Shown here piece after piece: positions 24,985 to 33,756 of a stretch of 64,000 bases of DNA (the stretch's first letter is position 1; each line of letters begins with the position of its first letter). The notes beneath the pieces are model-generated. The model was not told where the DNA came from. It searched no databases and was given only the letters and a program-made list of their open reading frames with translations. Origin of the DNA: Rhizobium sp. 16-488-2b. Its GTDB lineage: Bacteria; Pseudomonadota; Alphaproteobacteria; Rhizobiales; Rhizobiaceae. The stretch spans positions 62,001 through 126,000 of the forward strand of contig NZ_JAGHMF010000008.1 of NCBI RefSeq assembly GCF_017741815.1, in the 5' to 3' direction. The position numbers and the translations under genes are program-made.

Positions 24985-26013
24985 ATGAGAAGACCAACAA
25001 TTCGCGATGTGGCTACCAGGGCCGGTGTCTCGATCGCGACCACCAACCGGGTGTTGGCCGGTTCGGACAGCGTCAGCCCAAAGACGCGCGCGAAGGTACG
25101 CGAGGCAGCTGAGGCAATCGGATTTTACGGGCTGGGAGCGATTGCGGCGCGCAACAACGCAGCGCGGCCGCGATACCGCTTTGGCGTAATCCTTCTTCAA
25201 CCGCATCGCCCGTTTTACCAGCTCGTCGCACGTGCCCTACTGGACGCGGCGCAAGCACAAGAAGCCTTCGACATCGAGCTCAGGGTCGAACACCTGGACG
25301 ATCTGTCTCCCCAGAACACTGCGGAGCGCGCCTTGTCACTTGCAAGCGAGTGCGACGCCATCTCCATTACAACCGCAGTGCATCCCGTCGTCACCAAAGC
25401 GATCGAGGAAATCCAGGCACGCGGCATTCCCGTCTTCGCGCTGATCTCACAGCTCGCCGCCACGGGGCAGATTCACTACATTGGCCTCGATCACTGGAAA
25501 GTCGGACGGACCGCCGCTTGGGCCGTTCACAATATCTGTAAATCTCCGGGAAAAATCGCGCTCCTGGTTGGCAATCCGCGGTTCCGAAACCAGGAGATGA
25601 ACGAGACCGGCTTCCGTTCCTATTTCCGCGAGCACGGTAGTGATTTCACCCTGTTGGAACCATTGTCGACGTTCGAGTCTTCCGCCGTCGCCGAGGAGAT
25701 GACGGAACGACTGTTGAGTGACCATGCCGACCTCGCGGCGCTTTATGTGGCTGGTGGAGGGATAAGCGGCGTGCTGGCAGCACTGCGCACGACGGGCCGA
25801 GCTGGCACGCTTGTCGTCGTCGGATACGAACTGATGGATAATGTGCGCTCAGCCTTGCTTGACGGGGCACTGACCTTGTCGATCTCGCATCCGCTTGCCC
25901 AGCTTGCCAGCGAGGCAATCAGCGGGATGATCAGCGCGGTTGCTTCGAAGGAAGCGAATCCCAGCTATACGAAGATCGTCCCATTCAATCTCTACACGCG
26001 CGAAAACGTGTGA
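24985..26013 (+). CDS. LacI family transcriptional regulator of the moc-like operon
   Basis: About 342 residues. The ATG at 24985 is preceded by ACGGAG at proper distance; a GTG at 24979 is an alternative. The N-terminal HTH (TIRDVATRAGVSIATTNRVL, then hinge helix region around residues 50-60) is canonical LacI, and the rest is a periplasmic-binding-protein-like sensor (GVILLQPHRPFYQLVARALL, IYIGLDHWKVGR-type segment HYIGLDHWKV, VGYELMDNVRSALLDGALTL). It is divergent from the MocD-like gene, so control of the operon in response to an inositol-type ligand is likely. Confidence 0.9.
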   Translation: MRRPTIRDVATRAGVSIATTNRVLAGSDSVSPKTRAKVREAAEAIGFYGLGAIAARNNAARPRYRFGVILLQPHRPFYQLVARALLDAAQAQEAFDIELRVEHLDDLSPQNTAERALSLASECDAISITTAVHPVVTKAIEEIQARGIPVFALISQLAATGQIHYIGLDHWKVGRTAAWAVHNICKSPGKIALLVGNPRFRNQEMNETGFRSYFREHGSDFTLLEPLSTFESSAVAEEMTERLLSDHADLAALYVAGGGISGVLAALRTTGRAGTLVVVGYELMDNVRSALLDGALTLSISHPLAQLASEAISGMISAVASKEANPSYTKIVPFNLYTRENV

Positions 26014-26163
26014 CGAGCCGGCCGAGTGGAAGAGCAACCGACCTTACCGTGCACAAGCGGCATGGCCCGATAGAGCATGCCATGCTAAGCGTCAGCAAAA
26101 GTGCGTCAGAGCCAGCTCTCAGTCTGTTACACGGATAGCTGCAAAATTAACGGTCGTCGCGTC

Positions 26164-27675
26164 ATGGGGCCCTCTTCAGTTTCTCGCTTCCCAATTGCCA
26201 TGCTGGTCATGCTTTGGGTTTTCGTATCGGCTATAGCTGTTGCCTTGCTGGGCATGGTTCAGTACCGCGCTGGGCTTTCAGAGCTTTACGACCACGCCAG
26301 GACGGCCGAAACGTTGTTGGCGGAGAAACTTGCGCAGCACGACGCCCACTTGTCTGCCCTCGGAGCGATAATTCGAATGTCGCCGGAAGAACCCTCTGCA
26401 AGCATGCAGGGGCTCTCTCAAAACATTCTCGCGCGCTATCCTCGTATCAACGAAATTTCGACCCTGCACGTCGACGACGCCAAAATTCACTTGGTTACCT
26501 ATGGCGGGAAAAACGGCCCTCTGGTTCAGAGCGCAGAAGTTACAGACGACCTTCCAAAACTGGACAAAATTGGTCAGACGACTGTCAGGCCCGCCGCCAC
26601 GCAACATGCCTATTATCTGTTCAAGTTGGTTGCGCCCGATCGACTGCTAAGACTTCGTATAGATGCTGAAGCCCTGCTAGGTGTCGCGCAGCTGCCAGCC
26701 CAATATTCGGTCAGTCTGGCGCTCGGAGATGTCGTTCTCGCCGCCCATGACATTGAAGGCGGACCAATCAGCATGGCGTCAGCGGAACAGATGTCGGGCA
26801 ATCCTGCGCAGCCCCTGCTCCTGGAGATCGGCCGTGGGTTTGGATTTGGTGAGCTATTTCCGATACGGCTCATTGTGCCGGCTCTCATTGCTATTGCTGC
26901 AGTCATATGGCTGGCCGCGCTCTACCGAGATTCGAGCCGGCAACGTCGCCTTCAAGAGCAGCGCGTCCGGCTGCTTGAGCAAGATGCAAAGCTCGCCCAC
27001 GTGGGACGCGTGAATTCCCTTGGCGAAATGGCCTCGGGCATCGCTCATGAACTTTCTCAGCCGGTCGCCGCGATACTCAGCCAAAGTCAGGCTGCGCGAC
27101 GGGCGATGAACCTTGGTCGATCGGACATCCTCGAGCAGGCGCTTGACGCCAACGTTCGTGAAGCGAAGCGGGCGGGCGACATCCTTGAAAGGATGCGAGC
27201 CTATATATCCGGCGCGGCTGCACAAATGGAGAAAGTCCCGCTTTCTGAAGCTCTCGCAGGGACGCTACGTCTGGTTGAAGCTGACATGGCGCGGCGCGGG
27301 ATCACTTTGAATATCCGTATGCCGACCGAAAGCTTTGTCGTGGCGATCGATGTCATTTCGTTCCAGCAGGTCATCCACAATCTGATCCGCAACGCTGCCG
27401 ACGCCGTGGTGTCGCAGGTTCGGCCGCGCATTACCCTCACCGCCAAACCGGAAGGCAGACAGATAGTCATAACGGTTTCCGACAACGGGCCCGGCATCGA
27501 ACCCGTTTCGCTGCCCCGTATCTTCGAACCGTTCTTCACGACCAAGTCCGATGGGATGGGGCTCGGCCTGCCGCTCGCGGCTCGTTTGATCGAAAAGATG
27601 GATGGTACGATTGAAGCACGGAACGACGGCGGAGCCTGCTTCACAATTCGTCTGCCAGTCGGAGAGGCCGCATGA
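26164..27675 (+). CDS. Membrane sensor histidine kinase, FixL/DctB-like HisKA family
   Basis: 503 residues from the ATG at 26164 (an upstream in-frame ATG at 26101 is possible; neither has a strong ribosome site). A helix at ~10-31, a periplasmic sensor domain of about 200 residues (32-234) and a second helix at ~235-254 precede a short coiled coil and the kinase core. The phosphoacceptor is His295 in SGIAHELSQP; the N box is HNLIRNAADAV and the G boxes are DNGPGIEP and GMGLGLPLA. The core resembles FixL-type kinases. It overlaps the response regulator gene by 4 nt. Confidence 0.9.
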   Translation: MGPSSVSRFPIAMLVMLWVFVSAIAVALLGMVQYRAGLSELYDHARTAETLLAEKLAQHDAHLSALGAIIRMSPEEPSASMQGLSQNILARYPRINEISTLHVDDAKIHLVTYGGKNGPLVQSAEVTDDLPKLDKIGQTTVRPAATQHAYYLFKLVAPDRLLRLRIDAEALLGVAQLPAQYSVSLALGDVVLAAHDIEGGPISMASAEQMSGNPAQPLLLEIGRGFGFGELFPIRLIVPALIAIAAVIWLAALYRDSSRQRRLQEQRVRLLEQDAKLAHVGRVNSLGEMASGIAHELSQPVAAILSQSQAARRAMNLGRSDILEQALDANVREAKRAGDILERMRAYISGAAAQMEKVPLSEALAGTLRLVEADMARRGITLNIRMPTESFVVAIDVISFQQVIHNLIRNAADAVVSQVRPRITLTAKPEGRQIVITVSDNGPGIEPVSLPRIFEPFFTTKSDGMGLGLPLAARLIEKMDGTIEARNDGGACFTIRLPVGEAA

Positions 27676-28253
27676 TCTATCTTGTCGATGATGACGCCTC
27701 CGTGCGGGAAGCACTCACGCTGCTGCTTAAAACATACGGGAAGGAGGTGACGGCATTTCCTGATGCAGCGCATCTGCTTGCCCACATGAATATTGCAAAG
27801 CCCGGCGTCCTAATCCTAGACCTTCGGATGCCCGCAACCAGCGGGCTGCAGCTTTTGAAAAAGCTGGCCGAGATGAACATCAACTGGCCCGCGGTCATCG
27901 TAACGGGACATGGCGACGTCGAGGCATGCCGTCGGGCGTTCAAGGCCGGGGTAACGGACTTTCTGACCAAGCCCGTCGACGAACACGTTCTGATCGAAGC
28001 GATCACCGCTTGTGAAGTCGAACTCGCCGAGCTCCTTGACCGCCAAGAGTTTCTCGACCTCCTTGACCGCCTCACGGCCCGCGAGCGCGAAGTGATCGAG
28101 CTCGTGTCGAAAGGTCTTGGCAGCAAGGACATCGCATCGGCTCTCGACGTCTCCGTGCGAACAGTGGACAGTCATCGGGCCAGCCTCGCCTTGAAGTTGG
28201 GGACGCCCGCAGTCGCCGAGCAAACGCGTATCTGGCTTGCCGCGTATCGGTAG
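27672..28253 (+). CDS. FixJ-family response regulator (receiver + LuxR-type HTH)
   Basis: 193 residues. The receiver domain has the acidic pocket VDDD (6-8), phosphoacceptor Asp50 (LILDLRMPATSG), Thr in VTGHGD and Lys in FLTKPVDE. The C-terminal LuxR-type DNA-binding domain is LTAREREVIELVSKGLGSKD followed by IASALDVSVRTVDSHRAS. The ATGA overlap with the kinase gene shows they are a cognate pair. A secreted HbpS/GlcG-like protein gene follows 95 nt downstream, perhaps part of the signalling unit or its target. Confidence 0.92.
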   Translation: MIYLVDDDASVREALTLLLKTYGKEVTAFPDAAHLLAHMNIAKPGVLILDLRMPATSGLQLLKKLAEMNINWPAVIVTGHGDVEACRRAFKAGVTDFLTKPVDEHVLIEAITACEVELAELLDRQEFLDLLDRLTAREREVIELVSKGLGSKDIASALDVSVRTVDSHRASLALKLGTPAVAEQTRIWLAAYR

Positions 28254-28348
28254 TTCTACTGATACCCTTCAGTGGAGATGCCAGTTCAAGGCGCTCACCC
28301 GACCGAATAGGTTTGTCGAAGCAACGACAACACCTAGGAGATATTCCG

Positions 28349-28837
28349 ATGAAATCCGCCCTGCTTTCGATCGCTCTCGTCACCGGAGCGGTTGCTCCGG
28401 CGTTTGCCGAAGACACCGTCAAGCAGACCAGCATCGGCACCGCGCTGGCAGTCGAACTCGCGCAGTCCGCCGTGGCTACTTGCTCAGCCCAGGGTTACAA
28501 CGTCTCGGCTGCGGTGGTCGATCGCGCAGGTACGCCTCTGGCACTCGTTCGAGCAGAAAATGCCGGCACTCATACGGTCCAGGCGTCCATTGCAAAGGCG
28601 TTCACCTCCGCATCTTCGAAGAACCCCACCAGCGGCATTGCCGATACCGTGAAGAACAATCCCGGCGCTGCTGGAATGGTCGACATTCCAGGCTTCCTTG
28701 TTCTTGCCGGGGGCGTACCTCTAAAGATCGAAAAGGACACGATCGGCGCCATCGGCGTCGCTGGTGCACCTGGCGGAAATCTCGATGAAGCATGCGCGAA
28801 GACTGCAATTGAAAAGCTTGCTGACCGTTTGAAATAG
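28349..28837 (+). CDS. Secreted heme-binding-type protein, HbpS/GlcG (DUF336) family
   Basis: 162 residues from the ATG at 28349 behind TAGGAGA. A signal peptide (SALLSIALVTGAVAPAFA, cleavage near residue 20) precedes a single GlcG/HbpS domain: ALAVELAQSAVATCSAQGYN, VVDRAGTPLALVRAENAG, HTVQASIAKAFTSAS and the glycine-rich GAIGVAGAPGGNLDEACA. The Streptomyces HbpS of this family binds heme outside the cell and modulates a sensor kinase (SenS). Here the gene lies directly behind a kinase/regulator pair, so an accessory sensor role is an attractive inference. Conserved heme ligands were not assigned. Confidence 0.85.
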   Translation: MKSALLSIALVTGAVAPAFAEDTVKQTSIGTALAVELAQSAVATCSAQGYNVSAAVVDRAGTPLALVRAENAGTHTVQASIAKAFTSASSKNPTSGIADTVKNNPGAAGMVDIPGFLVLAGGVPLKIEKDTIGAIGVAGAPGGNLDEACAKTAIEKLADRLK

Positions 28838-28854
28838 AGGCCGTTCCTGACAAT

Positions 28855-28882
28855 AGCGCCCGATGTCACCATTTCGGGCGCT
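28855..28882. terminator. Bidirectional terminator-like hairpin between convergent genes
   Basis: AGCGCCCGA (28855-28863) and TCGGGCGCT (28874-28882) form a perfect 9-bp stem with a 10-nt loop between the HbpS-like gene (plus) and the MocR-type gene (minus). Flanking T-tracts are short, so efficiency is uncertain. Confidence 0.6.
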
Positions 28883-28934
28883 TATCCTCCACGGACTTCG
28901 CCCTGTGGGCAAAACGCGATACTCATGCTCGAAC

Positions 28935-30305
28935 CTAGCCCATCCATCCGGTGTCGGAGAGCGAGTTGGCCATAAACAGGAGCCCTGCCCGCAACTCTTC
29001 ACGCTGAATGACCCCACCAAGGCACACTCTGACGTGCTCGTCGGGTGTCCCCATCACCGTGAACGCGTCGGAAGGCATAAGGCCGACATGACGGCCGGCC
29101 ATTCGGCCCATGAGTTCGGCCCTGCTCGCCCCCTTGGGGAGTTTGAGCCATATGTTGAAGGCTTCCGGCTCACCCTTGATTTCAAACCCCCGAAGAGTAT
29201 CCGCCACCATCTTCTGACGGACGGCACTTTCCGTCCTTACAAAATGGCGGATCGCATCGGCCGTTCCGTCTTCGATCCACCGAGTGGCAAGCGCCATGCA
29301 GATCGGGGAAGGCATGACGGCGCTGGCTCGAAGCGCCTGGGCAAGAGAATATGCGGCCCTGGCATTGGGGGCGACGGTGTAGGCGAGGCGAAGGCCCGCT
29401 CCCAGACATTTCGCGAGCCCTCCGATGTGCCAGGTAAGGTCTGGCGCGAGTGTCGCGAATGGCACCGGGGCAGCAGCTGGTATAAAGCCATATGCATCGT
29501 CTTCGATTAGCGAGAGCCTATGACGCAGAAGGATTTCTGCGATCTCCATGCGGCGCTCTCGCGGAATCGTCAGCGTGGTCGGGTTTTGAACCGTTGGATT
29601 CAGATACAGAGCCTTAGGCTGATGAAGGTGGATTGCAGCATCCAAGGCATCCGGCGTGATTCCACAGTCATCCATGGGAATTCCCACCAGCTGAAGGCCC
29701 ATGCGCGCGGCGATGGCACGCAGCCCGGGATAAGTTATCGCTTCGCAAAGGATGACATCACCGGGTCGTGTCATCGTCGAAAGAAGCGCCGTCATCGTGG
29801 CATGCGCTCCAGGTGTGATCGCGATCCGTTCAAGACTGGGCACCATACCTCGCTTCGATAGCCAGGAAGATGCCGCGGCCTTGTCCTGCTCACCGCCGGT
29901 CGTCGACTGGTAGCGTAGCAGGGAGATGAGGTTCGCGGAAACGGTCTGCAGACCGTCTTGCATACGGGCAAGGAGATCGGGATCCTGCGGCTCGGGCGGC
30001 ATATTCATAGAGAGGTCTTCATCCCGGGCACGCCGCGGCTGCACACTATGTGAAGACTTTCCCTGGTCTATCGCAAAGGTTCCTCGACCAACATGGCTTT
30101 CGACCAATCGACGCGCATGCGCTTCAGTATAGGCCCGGCTGACGGTCGTGAAGTCGATGCCCAGCCGTTCCGCCAGCTTACGCTGCGGCGGTAGTCGATC
30201 ACCCGCGGCTATCTCTCCACGCTTGATTGCGCCTTCGATTGCATCAGCAATCTGCAGGTATCGAGGCTTGCCGTCGGATCGTAGATCAGGAAGCCACTTT
30301 AACAT
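28935..30305 (-). CDS. MocR-type transcriptional regulator (GntR HTH + aminotransferase-like domain)
   Basis: 456 residues. The N-terminal winged helix (residues ~8-75) reads YLQIADAIEGAIKRGEIAAG, LPPQRKLAERLGIDFTTVSR. The C-terminal type I aminotransferase-like domain shows LYLNPTVQNPTTLTI, a DDAYGFIP segment and the PLP-lysine position in IGGLAKCLGAGLRLAY. It is divergent from the Nit1C genes, 262 nt away, and decamer direct repeats lie in between, so it is a candidate Nit1C regulator sensing an amine or PLP adduct. It also lies near the moc-like operon, but that operon has its own LacI protein. Confidence 0.92.
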   Translation of the reverse strand: MLKWLPDLRSDGKPRYLQIADAIEGAIKRGEIAAGDRLPPQRKLAERLGIDFTTVSRAYTEAHARRLVESHVGRGTFAIDQGKSSHSVQPRRARDEDLSMNMPPEPQDPDLLARMQDGLQTVSANLISLLRYQSTTGGEQDKAAASSWLSKRGMVPSLERIAITPGAHATMTALLSTMTRPGDVILCEAITYPGLRAIAARMGLQLVGIPMDDCGITPDALDAAIHLHQPKALYLNPTVQNPTTLTIPRERRMEIAEILLRHRLSLIEDDAYGFIPAAAPVPFATLAPDLTWHIGGLAKCLGAGLRLAYTVAPNARAAYSLAQALRASAVMPSPICMALATRWIEDGTADAIRHFVRTESAVRQKMVADTLRGFEIKGEPEAFNIWLKLPKGASRAELMGRMAGRHVGLMPSDAFTVMGTPDEHVRVCLGGVIQREELRAGLLFMANSLSDTGWMG

Positions 30306-30326
30306 TTATCGATGCCCCAGTTAATG

Positions 30327-30346
30327 ATTGTATCGTATTGTATGGA
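30327..30346. repeat. Tandem decamer pair ATTGTATCGT-ATTGTATGGA in the MocR/Nit1C promoter
   Basis: Two head-to-tail copies of ATTGTATSGW occupy 30327-30346, just upstream of the MocR start at 30305. MocR/GntR proteins often bind direct repeats near their own promoters, so this is a candidate operator. The surrounding region is distinctly AT-rich. Confidence 0.5.
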
Positions 30347-30480
30347 CCAATTATTCCTCATTTTATCCCGCCGATCAATCCCGATTAAAGCATAAAAATA
30401 AAGCAAAACAGGCGCAATTTAGAGAAAAAATTAGGCATTCCGCATATCTGATAAGCATCTTTCAGTGGCATGAATTAATT

Positions 30481-30490
30481 ATTGTATGGA
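30481..30490. repeat. Third copy of the decamer, on the Nit1C side
   Basis: ATTGTATGGA recurs exactly at 30481-30490, 135-154 nt from the tandem pair and 77 nt before the nitB ATG. A MocR dimer bridging both sites by looping is conceivable. Confidence 0.45.
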
Positions 30491-30566
30491 TATTGAACTG
30501 CTTATTGATTCAGACAATTTCATCCGTATCGTTTCTGTATCAACCCCGCCGTAAGGAGATGCAGAC

Positions 30567-31049
30567 ATGCCTGAAGTAACGCAGCAGCCGCACAAGGATG
30601 GTGACTTCTTTGTCGATTACGAGTCCAAGGTTTTCGAGGATGTGAAGGCCGACCCTGGTGAAAAGGCGCTCGTCACCTTCCACACGATGGCATTCGAAGG
30701 CTCCATCGGCCTCGTCAACATTCTCAACGCCATCCGCCTTCAGCGGAAAGGCTATGAGACTTCGATCCTGCTCTACGGACCAGGCGTTACACTTGGAATT
30801 CAGCGAGGTTTTCCCAAGCTGGGTGATGAGGCCTTCCCGGGACATCTTAACTTCAACAAGAACCTCGAACGTTTCATGAAGGAAGGCGGCAAGGTCTATG
30901 CATGTCGCTTCGCCCTTCAGGCACTCTACGGGCACGGCGAGCCGGCCCTGATCCCCGGCATCATCCCGATCCTGCCGCAGGACGTGCTGGACTGCGTGCT
31001 GCTGCACAAAAAGGCCAACGCGCTGATTATCGACACCTGGACCGTTTGA
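30567..31049 (+). CDS. nitB: Nit1C cluster protein NitB (MSMEG_0572/sll0783 family)
   Basis: 160 residues behind AAGGAG. The sequence ([59 protein letters not shown], then [16 protein letters not shown]) is the conserved first protein of Nit1C gene clusters and has a DsrE-like alpha/beta look. Biochemical role unknown. In Pseudomonas the Nit1C cluster is needed for cyanide assimilation. It is the first gene of the plus-strand set ending at 37078, 67 nt before the nitrilase gene. Confidence 0.85.
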   Translation: MPEVTQQPHKDGDFFVDYESKVFEDVKADPGEKALVTFHTMAFEGSIGLVNILNAIRLQRKGYETSILLYGPGVTLGIQRGFPKLGDEAFPGHLNFNKNLERFMKEGGKVYACRFALQALYGHGEPALIPGIIPILPQDVLDCVLLHKKANALIIDTWTV

Positions 31050-31116
31050 TCGTCCGCGGCGCCCCCTCGGACCCGAAGGGGCGCCTCCTTTACCTTGTGC
31101 TGCCAAGGAGCCAGTC

Positions 31117-32109
31117 ATGTCCAAAATCGTCCGTGCGGCCGCCGTCCAGATCGCTCCCGACCTCACGTCGCGGGCCGGAACTGTTGAGCGCGTCCTGAAT
31201 GCTATAGCCGAAGCGGCCGACAAGGGCGCCGAGCTGATTGTGTTTCCGGAAACCTTTGTGCCTTGGTATCCGTATTTCAGTTTTGTCCTGCCGCCCATGC
31301 AGCAGGGGCCAGAGCACCTGCGGCTCTATGAGGAGGCTGTCACTGTCCCGTCCGCGGAAACCCGCGCCGTGGCCGATGCCGCCCGTAAACGCAATGTTGT
31401 GATCGTGCTCGGTGTGAACGAACGCGACCATGGCTCACTCTACAACACCCAACTAATATTCGACGCCGACGGCAGCTTGAAACTCAAGCGCCGTAAGATC
31501 ACCCCCACCTATCACGAGAGGATGATCTGGGGACAGGGTGACGGCGCTGGGCTGAAGGTGGTCGACACCGCAGTCGGACGCATGGGTGCGTTGGCCTGCT
31601 GGGAGCATTACAACCCGCTTGCCCGCTACGCGTTGATGGCCCAGCACGAGGAGATCCATGCCTCGCACTTTCCGGGATCTCTGGTCGGTCCGATCTTCGG
31701 CGAGCAGATCGAGGTAACGATGCGCCACCACGCGCTCGAATCCGGCTGCTTCGTCGTCAACGCCACAGGCTGGTTGAGCGAGGAGCAAATAGCCTCCATC
31801 CATCCGGACCCGAGCCTGCAGAAAGGTCTGAGGGACGGTTGCATGACATGCATCATCACTCCGGAAGGCCGCCATGTCGTGCCGCCACTGACCTCGGGCG
31901 AAGGCATCCTGATCGGGGATCTGGACATGCGGCTCATCACGAAGCGTAAGCGAATGATGGATTCCGTCGGCCACTACGCGCGGCCGGAACTGCTGCATCT
32001 GGTCCACGATGCGCGGCCGGCGAAACCTTTGGATCAGGTGACACCTTCGGAAGGCGCCGCGACCGACGGCGACGGAAATACGACCCTCGAGGAGCCTCAG
32101 GATGCGTGA
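31117..32109 (+). CDS. nitC: Nit1C-type nitrilase (NitC)
   Basis: 330 residues. The catalytic triad is clear: Glu45 ([11 protein letters not shown]), Lys127 ([11 protein letters not shown]) and Cys161 ([13 protein letters not shown]). Nitrilases of this clade convert nitriles, and in cyanide-assimilating Pseudomonas probably aminonitrile-type cyano-derivatives, to the acid and ammonia. The tail after about residue 290 ([20 protein letters not shown]) is low-complexity and probably disordered. The stop overlaps the next start by 8 nt, consistent with a tightly coupled operon. Confidence 0.95.
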   Translation: MSKIVRAAAVQIAPDLTSRAGTVERVLNAIAEAADKGAELIVFPETFVPWYPYFSFVLPPMQQGPEHLRLYEEAVTVPSAETRAVADAARKRNVVIVLGVNERDHGSLYNTQLIFDADGSLKLKRRKITPTYHERMIWGQGDGAGLKVVDTAVGRMGALACWEHYNPLARYALMAQHEEIHASHFPGSLVGPIFGEQIEVTMRHHALESGCFVVNATGWLSEEQIASIHPDPSLQKGLRDGCMTCIITPEGRHVVPPLTSGEGILIGDLDMRLITKRKRMMDSVGHYARPELLHLVHDARPAKPLDQVTPSEGAATDGDGNTTLEEPQDA

Positions 32110-33220
32110 ACTGCCAGCGATCGATCCAGAACTCATCAATGATCTGCAGACGAAAGGCATGCGTCTCGTCGATCCGCGTGTGGGCCATGAGAGCCGACGC
32201 GGGGGCGCCGGGCCCTCCGACCACAAGGCCGTCAACTTTGGTGATACGACAGTCATGGTGCCGGTCCACACGGCCCCCGCCTTCGACAGCCCCTATCTGG
32301 TGGAGGCGCCGGACACCGATGGTCGCTCCCGCATTACGAGGGAAGGATCCGAAGTCGCCCGCATCCGCTTCCCGAATCGGCCGAAATTCTACGATCTGAT
32401 GACCGAAGACGGCATCCCCTACAACAAAATTGCGGTCCTTCATTCTCGTGACGTGCTTGCGACCACGATCCTGCAAACCTGCATCCGTTACGAAAGCCGC
32501 AAGAAGACCTGTCAGTTCTGTTCGATCGGCCAAAGCTTGGCAGCCGGTCGGACCGTTGCGCACAAGACGCCGGCACAGCTTGCGGAAGTGGCGAAGGCAG
32601 CCGTCGAACTGGACGGCGTCAAGCATATGGTGATGACCACCGGCACCCCGCCGGGCAAAGATCGTGGCGCCGCCGTGCTGGCGGAGAGTGCCCGCGCCGT
32701 GAAGGCGGTCGTGGATCTTCCCATACAGGTTCAGTGCGAGCCTCCAGAAGACGACACATGGCACGAGCGGATGAAGGCTGCCGGCGCGGATGCGTTGGGA
32801 ATGCACCTCGAAGCGGTGACGCCGGAAGTCCGGGAGCGGATCATGCCGGGCAAAGCCAGCGTTCCGCTTGAAAAATACTTCTCCAGCTTCGAGGCTGCGG
32901 TGAAGGTGTTCGGGCGAGGACAGGTCTCCACCTATATCCTCGCAGGACTGGGTGATACGCGTGAAGCAATCCTCGACATGTCGACGCGGCTCGTGGCCAT
33001 GGGCGTCTATCCATTCGTCGTCCCCTTCGTGCCCATCTCCGGGACACCCCTCGAAAGCCATCCCGCACCAAACGCCGATTTCATGGCCTCCATTCTCTCG
33101 CCCTTGTCCCAGATCGTCATCGACGGTGGGCTGAAGGCGTCCGACATCAAGGCGGGCTGCGGCAAATGCGGCGCCTGTTCCGCCCTTTCGACCTATGAGA
33201 AACTGAGGATCCCCGCATGA
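32102..33220 (+). CDS. nitD: Nit1C-associated radical SAM protein (MSMEG_0568 family, NitD)
   Basis: 372 residues with TIM-barrel pattern ([62 protein letters not shown]). The cysteines that should hold the [4Fe-4S] cluster are Cys127, Cys137 and Cys140 ([14 protein letters not shown]), a CX9CX2C spacing rather than the usual CX3CX2C. A C-terminal Cys353-X2-Cys356-X2-Cys359 (GCGKCGACS) could hold a second cluster. The chemistry is unknown. It overlaps both neighbours (8 and 4 nt). Confidence 0.92.
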   Translation: MRELPAIDPELINDLQTKGMRLVDPRVGHESRRGGAGPSDHKAVNFGDTTVMVPVHTAPAFDSPYLVEAPDTDGRSRITREGSEVARIRFPNRPKFYDLMTEDGIPYNKIAVLHSRDVLATTILQTCIRYESRKKTCQFCSIGQSLAAGRTVAHKTPAQLAEVAKAAVELDGVKHMVMTTGTPPGKDRGAAVLAESARAVKAVVDLPIQVQCEPPEDDTWHERMKAAGADALGMHLEAVTPEVRERIMPGKASVPLEKYFSSFEAAVKVFGRGQVSTYILAGLGDTREAILDMSTRLVAMGVYPFVVPFVPISGTPLESHPAPNADFMASILSPLSQIVIDGGLKASDIKAGCGKCGACSALSTYEKLRIPA

Positions 33221-33756
33221 GCCTCATGGATCATTCTGCCTTCATTAGTCCCGAATTTATCATCCGTGCCGCATCGGAGACATGGGAAGTGGCCGGAGCC
33301 TTTGATCTCAGGCGACAGGTTTTTGTCGAAGAGCAGCATATATTCGCCGACAGTGACCACGACGAGATCGACAAGACCGCGCTTCCACTTGTGGCGATCG
33401 CGACCTTGGCGGCTGAGCCTGCCGAGGTCGTGGGCACAGTGAGGATCCATGAGCCGACGCCCGGCATTTGGTGGGGCTCCCGCCTTGCGGTCGCGCCGTC
33501 TTATCGCCGGGTCGGCCGGCTGGGAGCCGAGCTGATCCGCCTAGCGGTATCGACCGCGAACGGGATCGGATGCAGCGAGTTCCATGCTCATGTCCAGATC
33601 CAGAACGTACCTCTCTTCCGCCGCTTGCACTGGGAACCGGCAGGAGAGATTGATCTGCACGGCGTCCCCCACATGCACATGCTGGCCTCCCTCTCGCACT
33701 ATCCCCCGACATGCGATCCGACCGTCGGTTGGTGCGCTCGGGCGCGGAGAGCGTGA
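33217..33756 (+). CDS. nitE: GNAT N-acetyltransferase of the Nit1C cluster (NitE)
   Basis: 179 residues. The acetyl-CoA pyrophosphate loop is RRVGRLGAELIRLA, preceded by the strand SRLAVAPSY. An N-terminal FDLRRQVFVEEQHIF resembles the substrate-recruiting edge of MSMEG_0567-type acetyltransferases. The substrate is unknown; it may modify a product or precursor handled by the nitrilase. It starts inside the radical SAM stop (4-nt overlap) and its TGA overlaps the next ATG (TGATG). Confidence 0.9.
   Translation: MSLMDHSAFISPEFIIRAASETWEVAGAFDLRRQVFVEEQHIFADSDHDEIDKTALPLVAIATLAAEPAEVVGTVRIHEPTPGIWWGSRLAVAPSYRRVGRLGAELIRLAVSTANGIGCSEFHAHVQIQNVPLFRRLHWEPAGEIDLHGVPHMHMLASLSHYPPTCDPTVGWCARARRA

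Noticed and set aside
28935..30305. Calling the MocR-type regulator the moc operon's own MocR
   Set aside because: It is 4 kb away, convergent with another unit and divergent from the Nit1C genes, while a LacI regulator directly faces the moc-like operon.
31937..33061. 374-residue minus-strand frame in the Nit1C cluster
   Set aside because: Antisense to the radical SAM gene; no motif and Arg/His-rich composition.
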